In this document: positions 1-7,774 of the stretch, in pieces
Position numbering within the stretch: position 1 is the first letter of the stretch
Layout: each line of letters opens with the position of its first letter
Origin: Saccharofermentans sp.
GTDB taxonomy: Bacteria > Bacillota_A > Clostridia > Saccharofermentanales > Saccharofermentanaceae
Length of the DNA stretch: 19,309 nt
Direction of reading: 5' to 3'
Assembly (NCBI GenBank): GCA_024692105.1
Contig: JAILMZ010000094.1
Location: forward strand, 1-19,309
Translations under genes and position numbers: made by a program
The notes under the pieces: generated by a model
Seen by the model: the letters and a program-made list of their open reading frames with translations, nothing else
Told to the model about the DNA's origin: nothing
The model's database searches: none

Positions 1-1693
1 TGGCGCCGGAGATGGCCTTGTGGATCAGGTTGACTGCTTCTAGCTCTTCCTCGGAGAGGAGGAGGTCTTCGCGTCTGGTTCCGGAGCGCGTGATGTCGAT
101 GGCCGGGAAGATACGCTTCTCGGAGAGCTTTCTGTCAAGAACGAGTTCCATGTTACCGGTACCCTTGAATTCCTCGAAGACAACGTAATACATGCGGCTG
201 CCGGTCTCAACCAGTGCGGTTGCAAGGATGGTGAGGCTTCCGCCCTCGCGCATATTACGGGCTGCACCGAAGAAACGCTTCGGCATATGAAGTGCTGCCG
301 GATCAAGACCGCCGGACAGAGTACGACCGCTGGGCGGTACCGTCAGGTTGTAGGCCCTGGCCAGTCTGGTGATGGAGTCAAGCAGGATCACTACATCCTG
401 TCCGTGCTCAACAAGACGCTTGGCACGCTCGATTACCATCTCGGATACACGCTTATGATGCTCGGGAAGCTCATCAAACGTCGAGTAGATCACTTCTACA
501 TTATCACCCTCGATGGACTCACGGATGTCCGTAACCTCCTCGGGGCGCTCATCAATCAAAAGCACGATCATGTGCATGTCCTTGTTGTTACGACTGATAC
601 ACTTCGCGATCGCCTTAAGGAGTGTTGTCTTACCTGCCTTCGGCGGTGATACGATCATACCTCTCTGGCCTTTACCTATAGGTGAGAACAGATCGATGAT
701 CCTCGTGGAGATATCTTCTTTCTCAGTCTCGAGAGTAAGTCTCTGATCAGGATAGATTGCAGTGAGATTCTCGAACTTCGGTCTCTTCCTGATGTTCTCG
801 TAGTTGTTGTCTTCCTTGACTTCGATGCCGTTGACTTCGACAACGCGTCTTAACGGTGCATATTTCTCTTTGCCTCTCTTGGGGAGCATGTAACCTTTGA
901 TGAAGTCTCCCCTTCTAAGACCCATTCTCTTGATGAGCTGGCCGGGAACATATGCATCTTCATCTCCGGGAAGATAATTCTTTCTGTGGACGAATCCGCA
1001 GTAATCGTTCTTGTTGCTGTCGGGATTGCCGATGGAAAGAACGCCTTCGATCTCTATCTCAACGGGCTGTTCTTCAATAACAGCTTCACCTTCGGCATTC
1101 TCACCTTCAGTTGTCGGGACCTGCTTTACGTCCTGTCCGGGACCAAAGGAAAGCTTCCTTCTCTTGGACTTCATGCCCTTGCGGTCCTGGCGTACGGGTT
1201 CGTTCTTTGCTTCAGCAGCAGGAGCTTCTTCCTTTTTCTCGGGCTCTGATGCGGGCTGTGCTTCTGCCACAGGCTCTGCAGGTGCCGGAGCAGGCTCTTC
1301 AGCAGGAGCATCTGCCTTTTCCTCTTCTTTTGCTTTCTTGGAAGTGCGCTTCTTTGCAGGCTTCTTTTCTTCTTTGGAATCAGCGTCCTTAGCGGCATCC
1401 TTCTTGGAAGATCTCGTCTTCTTCGGAGCTTCTTCCTTAGCCTTTTCAGGCTCTTCTGTGTCAGCCTTCTTCTTGCGTGTGGCGCGCTTCTTGGGAGCAG
1501 CCTTTGCAGGCTCTTCTTCAGCTGCGGGCGCTGCTTCATCATTCTTCTTGGCAGGAAGCATACCGCTGATCGCACAGATCAATTCATCACGCGATTTTGT
1601 TGCTGCTTCCTCGGGAGTAAAATCACCAAATGCGACTGCTATCTGCATAAGGTCAGCATCGGTCTTTAACTCAAGATTTTCGAGTTCGCTCAT
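1..1693 (-). CDS. rho: Transcription termination factor Rho (C-terminus cut by window edge)
   Basis: RNA-dependent hexameric helicase that loads on nascent RNA and ends transcription. I translated 564 codons; by comparison with E. coli Rho only about the last 30 residues lie outside the window. Residues 1-45 resemble the Rho_N domain. Residues about 46-210 are a Lys/Glu/Ala/Pro-rich low-complexity insertion. About 212-300 form the cold-shock-like RNA-binding domain ([21 protein letters not shown] region). The ATPase core follows, with Walker A PPKAGKTT at about 350-357, then [11 protein letters not shown], the Walker B region [16 protein letters not shown], and the secondary RNA-binding segment around [10 protein letters not shown]. 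The ATG at 1693 has a good Shine-Dalgarno (AGGAAAGGA). The gene has its own promoter and is preceded, without a visible terminator, by the acyltransferase gene. Identification is secure; the insertion is the unusual part. Confidence 0.97.
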   Translation of the reverse strand, partial: MSELENLELKTDADLMQIAVAFGDFTPEEAATKSRDELICAISGMLPAKKNDEAAPAAEEEPAKAAPKKRATRKKKADTEEPEKAKEEAPKKTRSSKKDAAKDADSKEEKKPAKKRTSKKAKEEEKADAPAEEPAPAPAEPVAEAQPASEPEKKEEAPAAEAKNEPVRQDRKGMKSKRRKLSFGPGQDVKQVPTTEGENAEGEAVIEEQPVEIEIEGVLSIGNPDSNKNDYCGFVHRKNYLPGDEDAYVPGQLIKRMGLRRGDFIKGYMLPKRGKEKYAPLRRVVEVNGIEVKEDNNYENIRKRPKFENLTAIYPDQRLTLETEKEDISTRIIDLFSPIGKGQRGMIVSPPKAGKTTLLKAIAKCISRNNKDMHMIVLLIDERPEEVTDIRESIEGDNVEVIYSTFDELPEHHKRVSEMVIERAKRLVEHGQDVVILLDSITRLARAYNLTVPPSGRTLSGGLDPAALHMPKRFFGAARNMREGGSLTILATALVETGSRMYYVVFEEFKGTGNMELVLDRKLSEKRIFPAIDITRSGTRREDLLLSEEELEAVNLIHKAISGA

Positions 1694-1763
1694 AGTTTTC
1701 CTTTCCTGGGAAAAATTAAAAATTCAAACAGTATACGATTATTTGTATAAGTGCGGAAATGAA

Positions 1764-1792
1764 ATTATAAATGGAACAAATCTGCATGTCGG
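1764..1792 (-). promoter_or_regulatory. Possible second rho promoter
   Basis: A perfect -10 hexamer TATAAT (1764-1769) lies 17 nt downstream of CCGACA (1787-1792), which matches the -35 consensus at 4 of 6 positions. Start would be near 1757. The -35 overlaps the small hairpin in the leader of the stronger upstream promoter. In AT-rich sequence a chance TATAAT is possible. Confidence 0.35.
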
Positions 1793-1802
1793 TAATTCCG
1801 AC
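1788..1802 (-). promoter_or_regulatory. Small stem-loop at the 5' end of the rho leader
   Basis: GTCGG and CCGAC pair perfectly around a 5-nt loop. The stem would begin about 3 nt from the predicted start of the rho mRNA, so it could be a 5'-end stabilising hairpin or an operator at the start site. It is short and could be coincidence. Confidence 0.35.
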
Positions 1803-1811
1803 TTCTTGCGA

Positions 1812-1841
1812 ATTCTAACACTCTTTAATAAGAATAGTCAA
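1812..1841 (-). promoter_or_regulatory. rho promoter (sigma-A type, extended -10)
   Basis: On the minus strand a -35 TTGACT (1836-1841) is followed after 18 nt by -10 TAGAAT (1812-1817), preceded by TG to give TGTTAGAAT. Each hexamer matches consensus at 5 of 6 positions. Transcription would start near 1805, giving a leader of about 110 nt. The -35 box begins only 12 nt after the stop of the upstream acyltransferase gene. Confidence 0.75.
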
Positions 1842-1853
1842 CACTAATTTAAA

Positions 1854-2945
1854 TCAAGGCCTTTTTGTCTTATCCGAAGGAACATACTTCATTCCGGTAA
1901 GGAAACAAAGTACGGGAATCCTTATGCAGATACCTGCACAGATGAAAGACAGGATATAAGCTACGATTACCGGAAGAATGTAAAGCAGGAACGTATTCTG
2001 CGCGAAACACTCAGCCATTAGATACTGCAACACTACGACAAATATAAAATGGAAACTGAAGAAAGGGAAAGACCTTCTCGAGAAGTAATCCGTAACGCTT
2101 CCTCTAACATCGAGGAACTTCTTGCCAAGACCGAGCAAAGCCAGCAGCATGAACCATTTCGAAATGTAACTCGTCACAGTATTAAGCGCGGCATGTTCTT
2201 CCGGAGACCACAGGAAAAGATACACCGTTGCAGCTGTTGATATCACTCCTATAGATGTTGTTAAAACAGCAAACCGCGACAGCTTATCGATGACTTTGTC
2301 TTTCGAGAAGACATAGTATCCGAGAAGATACACATACAAGAATAAGGCAAGACTCTTCCCGCCTATCGAAAGGAACTTATCAAGGACCGGTAACGGAAGT
2401 CCGAGAAGAAGGATTAACCAGAAAGGAATGTCATCCGTTTCCTTTTTGATGATCTTCTTTTGCAAAGCGATTATCCCGATGCTGATAAGAGAGATGACAA
2501 ACAGATACAAAAGGAACCAGAACTGACCGAATGAGAATCCTCCGTCGGCACCTATCAGATCAGTATATTTTGTGAAGAATACAGGATAGTGGCTTAACAG
2601 ATTACCTTCGTATCCGTAATTGAATCTGTCAGCAAGCCATGTCATGACAGGCATGAAGACAAGCACGCCGAACAAGAGCGGAACGAGCAGTCTTTTTAAT
2701 CTCTCTTTGACAAACTGTCCGTACGATCTTTTATCAAGTGCAAACTTCGAACTGATGCCTGCGATGAGAAAAAGAAGCGGCATGTAATACGGACTGAAGG
2801 ATACGATCACGCTTGCGATGACCCTGCTGCCTTCAAAGAAAATGTAGTTCGGCTCGCCCCAAGTATTCCACGCCTGAGCTGCATGGTAAGGTATCAGGAC
2901 AAGAACAAATATCCATCTGAGATTATCGAGATAGTGTTTGCGCAT
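1854..2945 (-). CDS. Membrane acyltransferase, acyltransferase-3 family
   Basis: Integral membrane protein of 363 residues, the usual size for the acyltransferase-3 (OafA/MdoC-like) family, which transfers acyl groups such as acetyl or succinyl to sugars of cell-surface glycans. The N-terminus (YLDNLRWIFVLVLIPYHAA) carries the family signature with the conserved His after the first hydrophobic helix, residues 21-22 region. A series of hydrophobic segments runs to the C-terminus, and GQFWFLLYLF near residue 140 matches the conserved WF-L motif. The acceptor cannot be told from sequence. The ATG at 2945 has an in-frame stop just upstream and no Shine-Dalgarno; a -10 box lies 8 nt before it, so the mRNA may be leaderless. 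The gene stands between mreB and rho, each with its own promoter. Confidence 0.85.
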   Translation of the reverse strand: MRKHYLDNLRWIFVLVLIPYHAAQAWNTWGEPNYIFFEGSRVIASVIVSFSPYYMPLLFLIAGISSKFALDKRSYGQFVKERLKRLLVPLLFGVLVFMPVMTWLADRFNYGYEGNLLSHYPVFFTKYTDLIGADGGFSFGQFWFLLYLFVISLISIGIIALQKKIIKKETDDIPFWLILLLGLPLPVLDKFLSIGGKSLALFLYVYLLGYYVFSKDKVIDKLSRFAVLTTSIGVISTAATVYLFLWSPEEHAALNTVTSYISKWFMLLALLGLGKKFLDVRGSVTDYFSRRSFPFFSFHFIFVVVLQYLMAECFAQNTFLLYILPVIVAYILSFICAGICIRIPVLCFLTGMKYVPSDKTKRP

Positions 2946-2953
2946 GATTACTG

Positions 2954-2962
2954 ATTATAACA
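2954..2962 (-). promoter_or_regulatory. Extended -10 promoter directly upstream of the acyltransferase ATG
   Basis: TGTTATAAT on the minus strand is a perfect extended -10; no convincing -35 is seen. Only 8 nt separate it from the ATG at 2945, so the start of transcription (about 7 nt downstream) would fall within a base or two of the start codon. No Shine-Dalgarno sequence is present. Confidence 0.65.
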
Positions 2963-2966
2963 TTGT

Positions 2967-3009
2967 AAAACAAATAAATATCCCCGCCTATGCTTCATAG
3001 ACTGGGATA
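2967..3009 (-). terminator. Intrinsic terminator after mreB
   Basis: Minus-strand stem with outer arms TATCCC/GGGATA (3004-3009 and 2979-2984), a symmetric 3x3 internal loop, and inner arms CTATG/CATAG around a 3-nt loop. It is followed by a T-rich tail (2967-2978). It ends mreB just before the acyltransferase promoter. Confidence 0.65.
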
Positions 3010-3033
3010 AATATTTACTGTTATCTATGGATA

Positions 3034-4044
3034 TCAGTTATCGCTTAATGCAGCGAACTTATCCATCATGTCGAGCGCCTTACCTGTACCGATAACAACG
3101 CAGGAAACAGGATCCTGAGCAAGGTATACGTCGATGCCGATCCTGTTCGACAGCATGTGGTCGAGACCATAGAGCATTGCACCGCCGCCTGTCATAACGA
3201 TACCTCTCTGGGAGATATCAGCCATGAGTTCCGGAGGTGTTCTCTCGAGAACGTTGTGTACTGCTTCGAAGATCTGAGTGATAGGTTCTTCGAGTGCTTC
3301 GAGCATCTCTGTGGAAGATACCGTAACTGTCGAAGGAAGACCTGTGATGATGTTTCTTCCCTGAACGTCCAATGTAAGTTCTTCATCTCTCGGATAAGCG
3401 CAGCCGATCTCGATCTTGAGCTTCTCTGCCGTCTTCTCACCGATGAGGATGTTGTGTCTCTTTCTTACGTGCTTGATGATGGCTTCGTCGAACTTGTCGC
3501 CTGCGACCTTAAGTGATGCATCTACTACAGGCTCGCAAAGAGAGATAACCGAGATATCAGTCGTACCGCCGCCGATGTCGACTACCATGGAACCTGCTGC
3601 CTTTGTGATATCGATACCTGCACCGATTGCCGCAGCGATAGGCTCTCTGATAAGGAACACGTCCTTAGCTCCTGCGTGACGGCAAGCATTCTCTACAGCC
3701 TGCTGTTCAACGGGCGTGATTACCGAAGGAACGCATACGACTATTGTCGGCTTGAAGTAAGAAGCTCTAAGACCCGTGCATACTCTTCCGATGAATGCCT
3801 TGAGCATAACTTCCGTAGCACGGAAGTCGGAGATAACACCTTCACGGAGAGGTCTTATTGCTTCAACGATACCCGGAGTTCTTCCGAGCATGAGGCTTGC
3901 TGCCTCACCTACTGCCAGGACCTTACCGGACTTGCTGTTTATTGCGACGACAGAGGGTTCCTTAAGGACGATGCCCTTTCCTCTGATATAAATCAAAACA
4001 CTGCTGGTTCCGAGATCGACACCGATCTCCATGCCTAAACCCAT
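3034..4044 (-). CDS. mreB: Rod-shape determining protein, MreB/Mbl family
   Basis: Bacterial actin homologue that forms membrane-bound filaments and guides lateral cell-wall synthesis. The 336-residue length is normal. Actin-fold nucleotide-binding motifs are all present: phosphate-1 DLGTSS (10-15), phosphate-2 VVDIGGGTTDIS (155-166) and the adenosine motif TGGGA (285-289), plus ERTPPELMADI before it. The N-terminal stretch VLIYIRGKGIVLKEPSVVA resembles Bacillus Mbl more than MreB, while other parts look MreB-like, so the paralogue assignment is open. The ATG at 4044 is supported by AGAGGTG 7 nt upstream; the Met at residue 5 is an alternative. mreC and mreD are not adjacent. The gene is divergent from leuS and ends in its own terminator, so it is probably monocistronic. 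Confidence 0.93.
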   Translation of the reverse strand: MGLGMEIGVDLGTSSVLIYIRGKGIVLKEPSVVAINSKSGKVLAVGEAASLMLGRTPGIVEAIRPLREGVISDFRATEVMLKAFIGRVCTGLRASYFKPTIVVCVPSVITPVEQQAVENACRHAGAKDVFLIREPIAAAIGAGIDITKAAGSMVVDIGGGTTDISVISLCEPVVDASLKVAGDKFDEAIIKHVRKRHNILIGEKTAEKLKIEIGCAYPRDEELTLDVQGRNIITGLPSTVTVSSTEMLEALEEPITQIFEAVHNVLERTPPELMADISQRGIVMTGGGAMLYGLDHMLSNRIGIDVYLAQDPVSCVVIGTGKALDMMDKFAALSDN

Positions 4045-4086
4045 AATTATTCACCTCTAGATATATCGATAAATGCCTTGCGGCAC

Positions 4087-4108
4087 CTGTGTTCATACTA
4101 AAACACAG
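4087..4108. promoter_or_regulatory. 7-bp inverted repeat at the predicted mreB transcription start
   Basis: CTGTGTT (4087-4093) and AACACAG (4102-4108) are perfect inverted copies separated by 8 nt. They span the predicted mreB start, a position suited to a repressor operator or to a hairpin at the mRNA 5' end. Confidence 0.4.
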
Positions 4109-4110
4109 TA

Positions 4111-4139
4111 ATTATTGCATTCAATTTATCAAAAATCAA
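4111..4139 (-). promoter_or_regulatory. Probable mreB promoter
   Basis: Minus-strand -35 TTGATT (4134-4139), 17-nt spacer, -10 AATAAT (4111-4116) preceded by TGC. The start would be near 4104, giving a leader of about 60 nt. Confidence 0.55.
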
Positions 4140-4192
4140 TCGAATATGGGGCAAAGCTGAGTGACAATATTGTTTCATTTTATAAGGCTCGG

Positions 4193-4201
4193 TGATAAAA
4201 T
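4193..4201 (+). promoter_or_regulatory. Probable leuS promoter (extended -10)
   Basis: TGATAAAAT fits an extended -10. A TTGTTT at 4170-4175 is a weak -35 at a long spacing (20 nt). The start would be near 4208, followed by the AAGGAG ribosome site of leuS. No T-box leader (specifier stem or antiterminator) fits in the 192-nt region shared with mreB. Confidence 0.5.
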
Positions 4202-4236
4202 TAGATGTTTAAAACAAGTAATAAGGAGCATAACCT

Positions 4237-6711
4237 ATGAGTTATTCAAAAGAGACCGACGGTAAATGGCAAAAGAAATGGGCTGAGACGGGACTCTACA
4301 AGTACGATCCCAACGCTGAAGGCAAGAAGCTATATTGCCTTGAGATGTTTTCATATCCTTCGGGCGCCAAGCTGCACCTCGGTCACTGGTATAACTATTC
4401 CCTTACCGATTCATGGTCAAGAATGAAGAGGATGCAGGGATATAACGTTTTCCATCCGATGGGCTTCGACTCTTTCGGACTTCCCGCAGAGAACTACGCT
4501 ATCAAGACCGGCATTCATCCCAAGGATTCCACATTAAAGAACATAGACACGATGGAGCAGCAGCTCCGCGCAATGGGCACGACCGTTGACTGGGACTACG
4601 AGATCAAGACATGCATGCCCGACTACTACAAGTGGAACCAGTGGTTCTTCATCGAACTGTATAAGAAGGGCCTGGCATACAGAAAGAACGCACCCGTTAA
4701 CTGGTGCCCTTCCTGCAAGACCGTTCTTGCAAATGAGCAGGTCGTTGACGGCGCATGCGAAAGATGCGGCAGCGAAGTTGTCCGTAAGAATATGACACAG
4801 TGGTTCTTCAAGATCACCGACTACGCACAGGAACTTCTTGACGATCTTCCGAAGCTCGACTGGCCCGAGAAGACAAAGAAGCTCCAGACAAACTGGATCG
4901 GCAGATCCGAAGGTGCGCAGGTAGCACTTTATGTCGAGAAGGACGGAAAGCGTCTCGTAAGCGAAGACGGCACTCCCGTTAAACTCGAAGTGTTCACCAC
5001 ACGTGTCGATACGTTCATGGGTATCACATATGTAGTCATCGCACCTGAGTCGGAGCTTTGCGAGAAGCTTACGACAGACGACTGCAGAGAAGCAGTTGAA
5101 GAATACAAGAAGGCTACCGCAAAGGTATCCGAGATCGAGAGAATGTCCACCACACGTGAGAAGACAGGCGTCTTCACGGGTGCTTATGCCATCCACCCGC
5201 TTAACGGCCGCAAGGTTCCGATCTGGGCAGCAGATTACGTTGTCGCAGGTTACGGTACGGGCGTTGTCATGGCAGTTCCTTCCCACGATGAGAGAGACTT
5301 CGATTTCGCGCACAAGTACGGCCTCGATATCATCCGCGTCATCCAGTCCGAGAAGGGCGTCGACGATGAACTTCCGTACTGCGAGAAGACAGGTTACCTC
5401 ACAAACTCCGGCGAGTTCGACGGCATGGAGATGCACGATGCTCAGAAGGCTATCGTCGCAAAGCTTGCCGAGATTGACATGGGTAAGTGGAAGGTCAACT
5501 TCCGTTTGAGAGACTGGCTCATCTCACGTCAGCGTTACTGGGGCACTCCGATCCCGATGATCCACTGCCCGAAGTGCGGTGTTGTACCCGTACCCGAGGA
5601 CCAGCTCCCCGTAGAACTCCCTTACGACGTTGAGTTCACACCAGACGGCGAGAGCCCTCTTGCCAAGTGCGAGTCCTTCATGAGCTGCAAGTGCCCCGAG
5701 TGCGGCGGCGATGCAAGAAGAGATCCCGATACGATGGATACTTTCGTCGACTCTTCCTGGTATCAGTTCAGATACTGCGACAACAAGAACGAATCAGAGA
5801 TGTTCAGCCGCGAGAAGATCGACAAGCTCTGCCCTGTCGACAAGTACGTCGGCGGCGCCGAGCACGCATGCATGCACCTGCTCTACGCAAGGTTCTTCAC
5901 AAAGGCCATGCGCGATATGGGCATGCTTGATTTCGACGAGCCTTTCACGAGCCTCGTACACCAGGGTGTAATCCTCGGTTCCGACGGACAGAAGATGAGT
6001 AAGTCCAAGGGCAACACGGTCGCTCCCGACGAGTATATCGACAAGTACGGTTCAGACGTATTCAGAACATACCTCGCTTTCGGTTTCGCTTACACCGAGG
6101 GCGGTCCCTGGTCTGATTCCGGTCTGCAGGCCATCGTTAAGTTCTTCAGACGTATCGAGGCAATGATCCCCGATGCCGCAAAGGCTGCATCCGGCATCCC
6201 TGCTGACCTTACAAAGGACGACAAGGAACTCAACTACGCGATCAACTACACGATCAAGAGCGCTACGTTCGACATCGAGAGATTCCAGTTCAACACACCT
6301 GTTGCACGTCTCATGGAGCTTCTCAATGCCATCTCGAAATACACACAGACAGAAGGCTTCAAGCCCGAGCTCTACCGCAAGGCTGTCGAGACTCTGCTCC
6401 TCGTACTCGCTCCGTTCGCTCCTCACTTCACGGAGGATCTCTGGTGCGATGCACTCGGCAACGAGTATTCAATCTTTAACCAGAAGTGGCCTGAGTGCGA
6501 CGAGTCCGCTCTCGTTAAGGACGAGATCGAGATCGCAGTACAGATCAACGGCAAGGTACAGTTCAAGGTAAACATCCCTTCCGAAGCTGACCAGGACGCA
6601 GTCGAGGCTATCGTAAAAGCTGATTCAAGACTCGAGGGCGTACTTGCCGGAAGAAACATCGTCAAGTTCATCTATGTTAAGGGAAGACTTGCAAACATCG
6701 TTGCAAAGTAA
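4237..6711 (+). CDS. leuS: Leucine--tRNA ligase
   Basis: Class I aminoacyl-tRNA synthetase that charges tRNA-Leu in the cytoplasm. The 824-residue length is normal for bacterial LeuRS. The class I signature is HLGH (47-50) and KMSKS is at 586-590. A zinc-binding insertion is marked by CPSC (157-160) and CERC (174-177), and a second cysteine cluster (CPKC, later CKCPEC) precedes the DTFVDSSWY motif. The CP1 editing domain keeps the TTRVDT threonine-rich motif and [15 protein letters not shown], so post-transfer editing of mischarged tRNA is expected. The anticodon-binding domain and a C-terminal tail ([14 protein letters not shown]) follow. AAGGAG lies 9 nt before the ATG. A strong terminator follows, so the gene is probably transcribed alone. 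Confidence 0.98.
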   Translation: MSYSKETDGKWQKKWAETGLYKYDPNAEGKKLYCLEMFSYPSGAKLHLGHWYNYSLTDSWSRMKRMQGYNVFHPMGFDSFGLPAENYAIKTGIHPKDSTLKNIDTMEQQLRAMGTTVDWDYEIKTCMPDYYKWNQWFFIELYKKGLAYRKNAPVNWCPSCKTVLANEQVVDGACERCGSEVVRKNMTQWFFKITDYAQELLDDLPKLDWPEKTKKLQTNWIGRSEGAQVALYVEKDGKRLVSEDGTPVKLEVFTTRVDTFMGITYVVIAPESELCEKLTTDDCREAVEEYKKATAKVSEIERMSTTREKTGVFTGAYAIHPLNGRKVPIWAADYVVAGYGTGVVMAVPSHDERDFDFAHKYGLDIIRVIQSEKGVDDELPYCEKTGYLTNSGEFDGMEMHDAQKAIVAKLAEIDMGKWKVNFRLRDWLISRQRYWGTPIPMIHCPKCGVVPVPEDQLPVELPYDVEFTPDGESPLAKCESFMSCKCPECGGDARRDPDTMDTFVDSSWYQFRYCDNKNESEMFSREKIDKLCPVDKYVGGAEHACMHLLYARFFTKAMRDMGMLDFDEPFTSLVHQGVILGSDGQKMSKSKGNTVAPDEYIDKYGSDVFRTYLAFGFAYTEGGPWSDSGLQAIVKFFRRIEAMIPDAAKAASGIPADLTKDDKELNYAINYTIKSATFDIERFQFNTPVARLMELLNAISKYTQTEGFKPELYRKAVETLLLVLAPFAPHFTEDLWCDALGNEYSIFNQKWPECDESALVKDEIEIAVQINGKVQFKVNIPSEADQDAVEAIVKADSRLEGVLAGRNIVKFIYVKGRLANIVAK

Positions 6712-6735
6712 GTCCTGCTGACAAGAAAAACCATT

Positions 6736-6766
6736 TCAGCCGCCCTTACAGGCGGCTGATTTTTTG
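6736..6766 (+). terminator. Intrinsic terminator after leuS
   Basis: CAGCCGCC (6737-6744) pairs with GGCGGCTG (6751-6758) around a 6-nt loop, extended by one T-A pair, and is followed by a run of six T. It lies 25 nt after the leuS stop. Confidence 0.92.
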
Positions 6767-6776
6767 TCTGCTTTTT

Positions 6777-6982
6777 AATGATTTTGCCAGTCGAATCTTT
6801 GAGGTGGTGCTGTTTCGTTTTCGTTTTGTGATTTGCGAAAAATCAAAACAGAACTTAAAACAAAGGCTTTTTGTTTAATTTTGGTTTGCATTTTTTTCAT
6901 TTTTCAAAACGTATTTGAAACGCGTCGTTTTTGTCGGGTTTTTGACGTGGTTTTCAGCACAATAAGCCGCTAAGATTCTAAT
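6777..6982. other. T-rich intergenic region before the PD-(D/E)XK-like gene
   Basis: About 200 nt without a credible ORF or RNA gene. The plus strand is strongly T-biased, with many TTTT to TTTTTTT runs separated by G/C bases (for example the tandem GTTTTC/GTTTTG units near 6811-6828). An imperfect stem is possible between GTTTTG near 6824 and CAAAAC near 6844, and short CGTC/GACG and AAAACG/CGTTTT inverted pairs occur around 6906-6957. No good -35 was found, and no Shine-Dalgarno precedes the ATG at 6983. The composition differs from the other intergenic regions of the window. Confidence 0.6.
6973..6976 (+). promoter_or_regulatory. Weak -10-like site just before the PD-(D/E)XK-like gene
   Basis: The hexamer TAAGAT around this position lies about 6 nt before the ATG at 6983. 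It matches the -10 consensus at only 4 of 6 positions and has no clear -35. It is listed because three other genes here show a better -10 box at the same distance from their ATG. Confidence 0.25.
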
Positions 6983-7771
6983 ATGAAACAGATTAATACA
7001 AATTACATTCCCAGAGAGTGGCTCGCACTTAAGATCAATGCTTGCAAAATGGCTCTTTCAAAGCTGCCGGATACGTCACTGCACATCAGATCTATCAGGA
7101 GTATCAAAACTCCCGTTTGTATCGTTAACGGTCATATGTTTACCCGAAAGACCGAGAAAGGCAGATACTATTTTGGACTGGCCGAGAAACGCGAACAATA
7201 TGAAGAACAACTGAATGTTGCCGAATGCATATGGCATAGTCACTTCAAAGGACCGATTCCCGATGATATAACTCCGCGTACAGTTGTGCGTATGTTCAAC
7301 ATAGGTAACGGTGAACGCGTGGCTCTTGACCATGCGTATTTCGATTCGTTAAAAAACGATGCAGATCCATACTATCCTGAATCTAAGAAATACTTTTTCA
7401 ATGGCATTTACTACAGATCTGTTGCAGAGAAAGAGATTGCCGAGTTCTATACAACGAACGGTATTCCTTTCAAGTACGAACCCGAAGTTTGGATTAACGG
7501 AATGAATAAACCCATTTATCCTGATTTCGTCGTATACATCAAAGAAATCGATTGTTGCAAATTTCACGAACATCTGGGACTGATGAACTTTGTCAACTAT
7601 CTGAAGACAACAAAGAACAAATATATTATGTATACAGAAGCCGGGCTTATCCCGGATCTGGATATCCTGTTTACATATGATACTGATGATCTTCCGTTTG
7701 ATTTACGGACCTTGATGCCGCGACTCAATTCAATGATCTACGGCTCATTATTCACAAGACAGTCAGAATAA
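6983..7771 (+). CDS. Hypothetical protein with PD-(D/E)XK nuclease-like C-terminal region
   Basis: 262-residue soluble protein with no signal peptide or membrane segment. Residues about 135-215 resemble the core of restriction-endonuclease-like (PD-(D/E)XK) proteins: a helix with acidic residues (SVAEKEIAEFY, 146-156), then KYEPEVW, then YPDF with Asp181, then a strand ending in HEHLG with Glu196. The EHLG form resembles the WEHxG motif of many clostridial nuclease-like proteins and lacks the usual Lys, so activity is uncertain. The N-terminal half, including an unusual ECIWHSHFKG segment near residue 85, is not recognised. Base composition is visibly more A/T-rich than in the flanking housekeeping genes and the leader is T-rich, which suggests an accessory, perhaps transferred, gene. 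Its stop lies 3 nt from that of the convergent DUF2974 gene. The function (defence, repair or other) is unknown. Confidence 0.7.
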   Translation: MKQINTNYIPREWLALKINACKMALSKLPDTSLHIRSIRSIKTPVCIVNGHMFTRKTEKGRYYFGLAEKREQYEEQLNVAECIWHSHFKGPIPDDITPRTVVRMFNIGNGERVALDHAYFDSLKNDADPYYPESKKYFFNGIYYRSVAEKEIAEFYTTNGIPFKYEPEVWINGMNKPIYPDFVVYIKEIDCCKFHEHLGLMNFVNYLKTTKNKYIMYTEAGLIPDLDILFTYDTDDLPFDLRTLMPRLNSMIYGSLFTRQSE

Positions 7772-7774
7772 ATA

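Noticed and set aside
1011..1847. 278-codon plus-strand open frame opposite rho
   Set aside because: It is a Ser/Ala/Phe-rich mirror of the Lys/Glu-rich Rho insertion with no homology or ribosome site; rho on the other strand is unambiguous.
4045..4236. T-box riboswitch before leuS
   Set aside because: The region is short, shared with the mreB promoter, and lacks an antiterminator and a terminator hairpin.
4534..5436. 300-codon minus-strand open frame inside leuS
   Set aside because: Antisense to the conserved LeuRS catalytic and editing domains; Cys-rich translation without recognisable motifs, a typical codon-bias shadow.
6805..6850. Tandem GTTTTC/GTTTTG units as a CRISPR or repeat array
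   Set aside because: Units are only 6 nt, irregular and without spacers; better described as T-rich low complexity.
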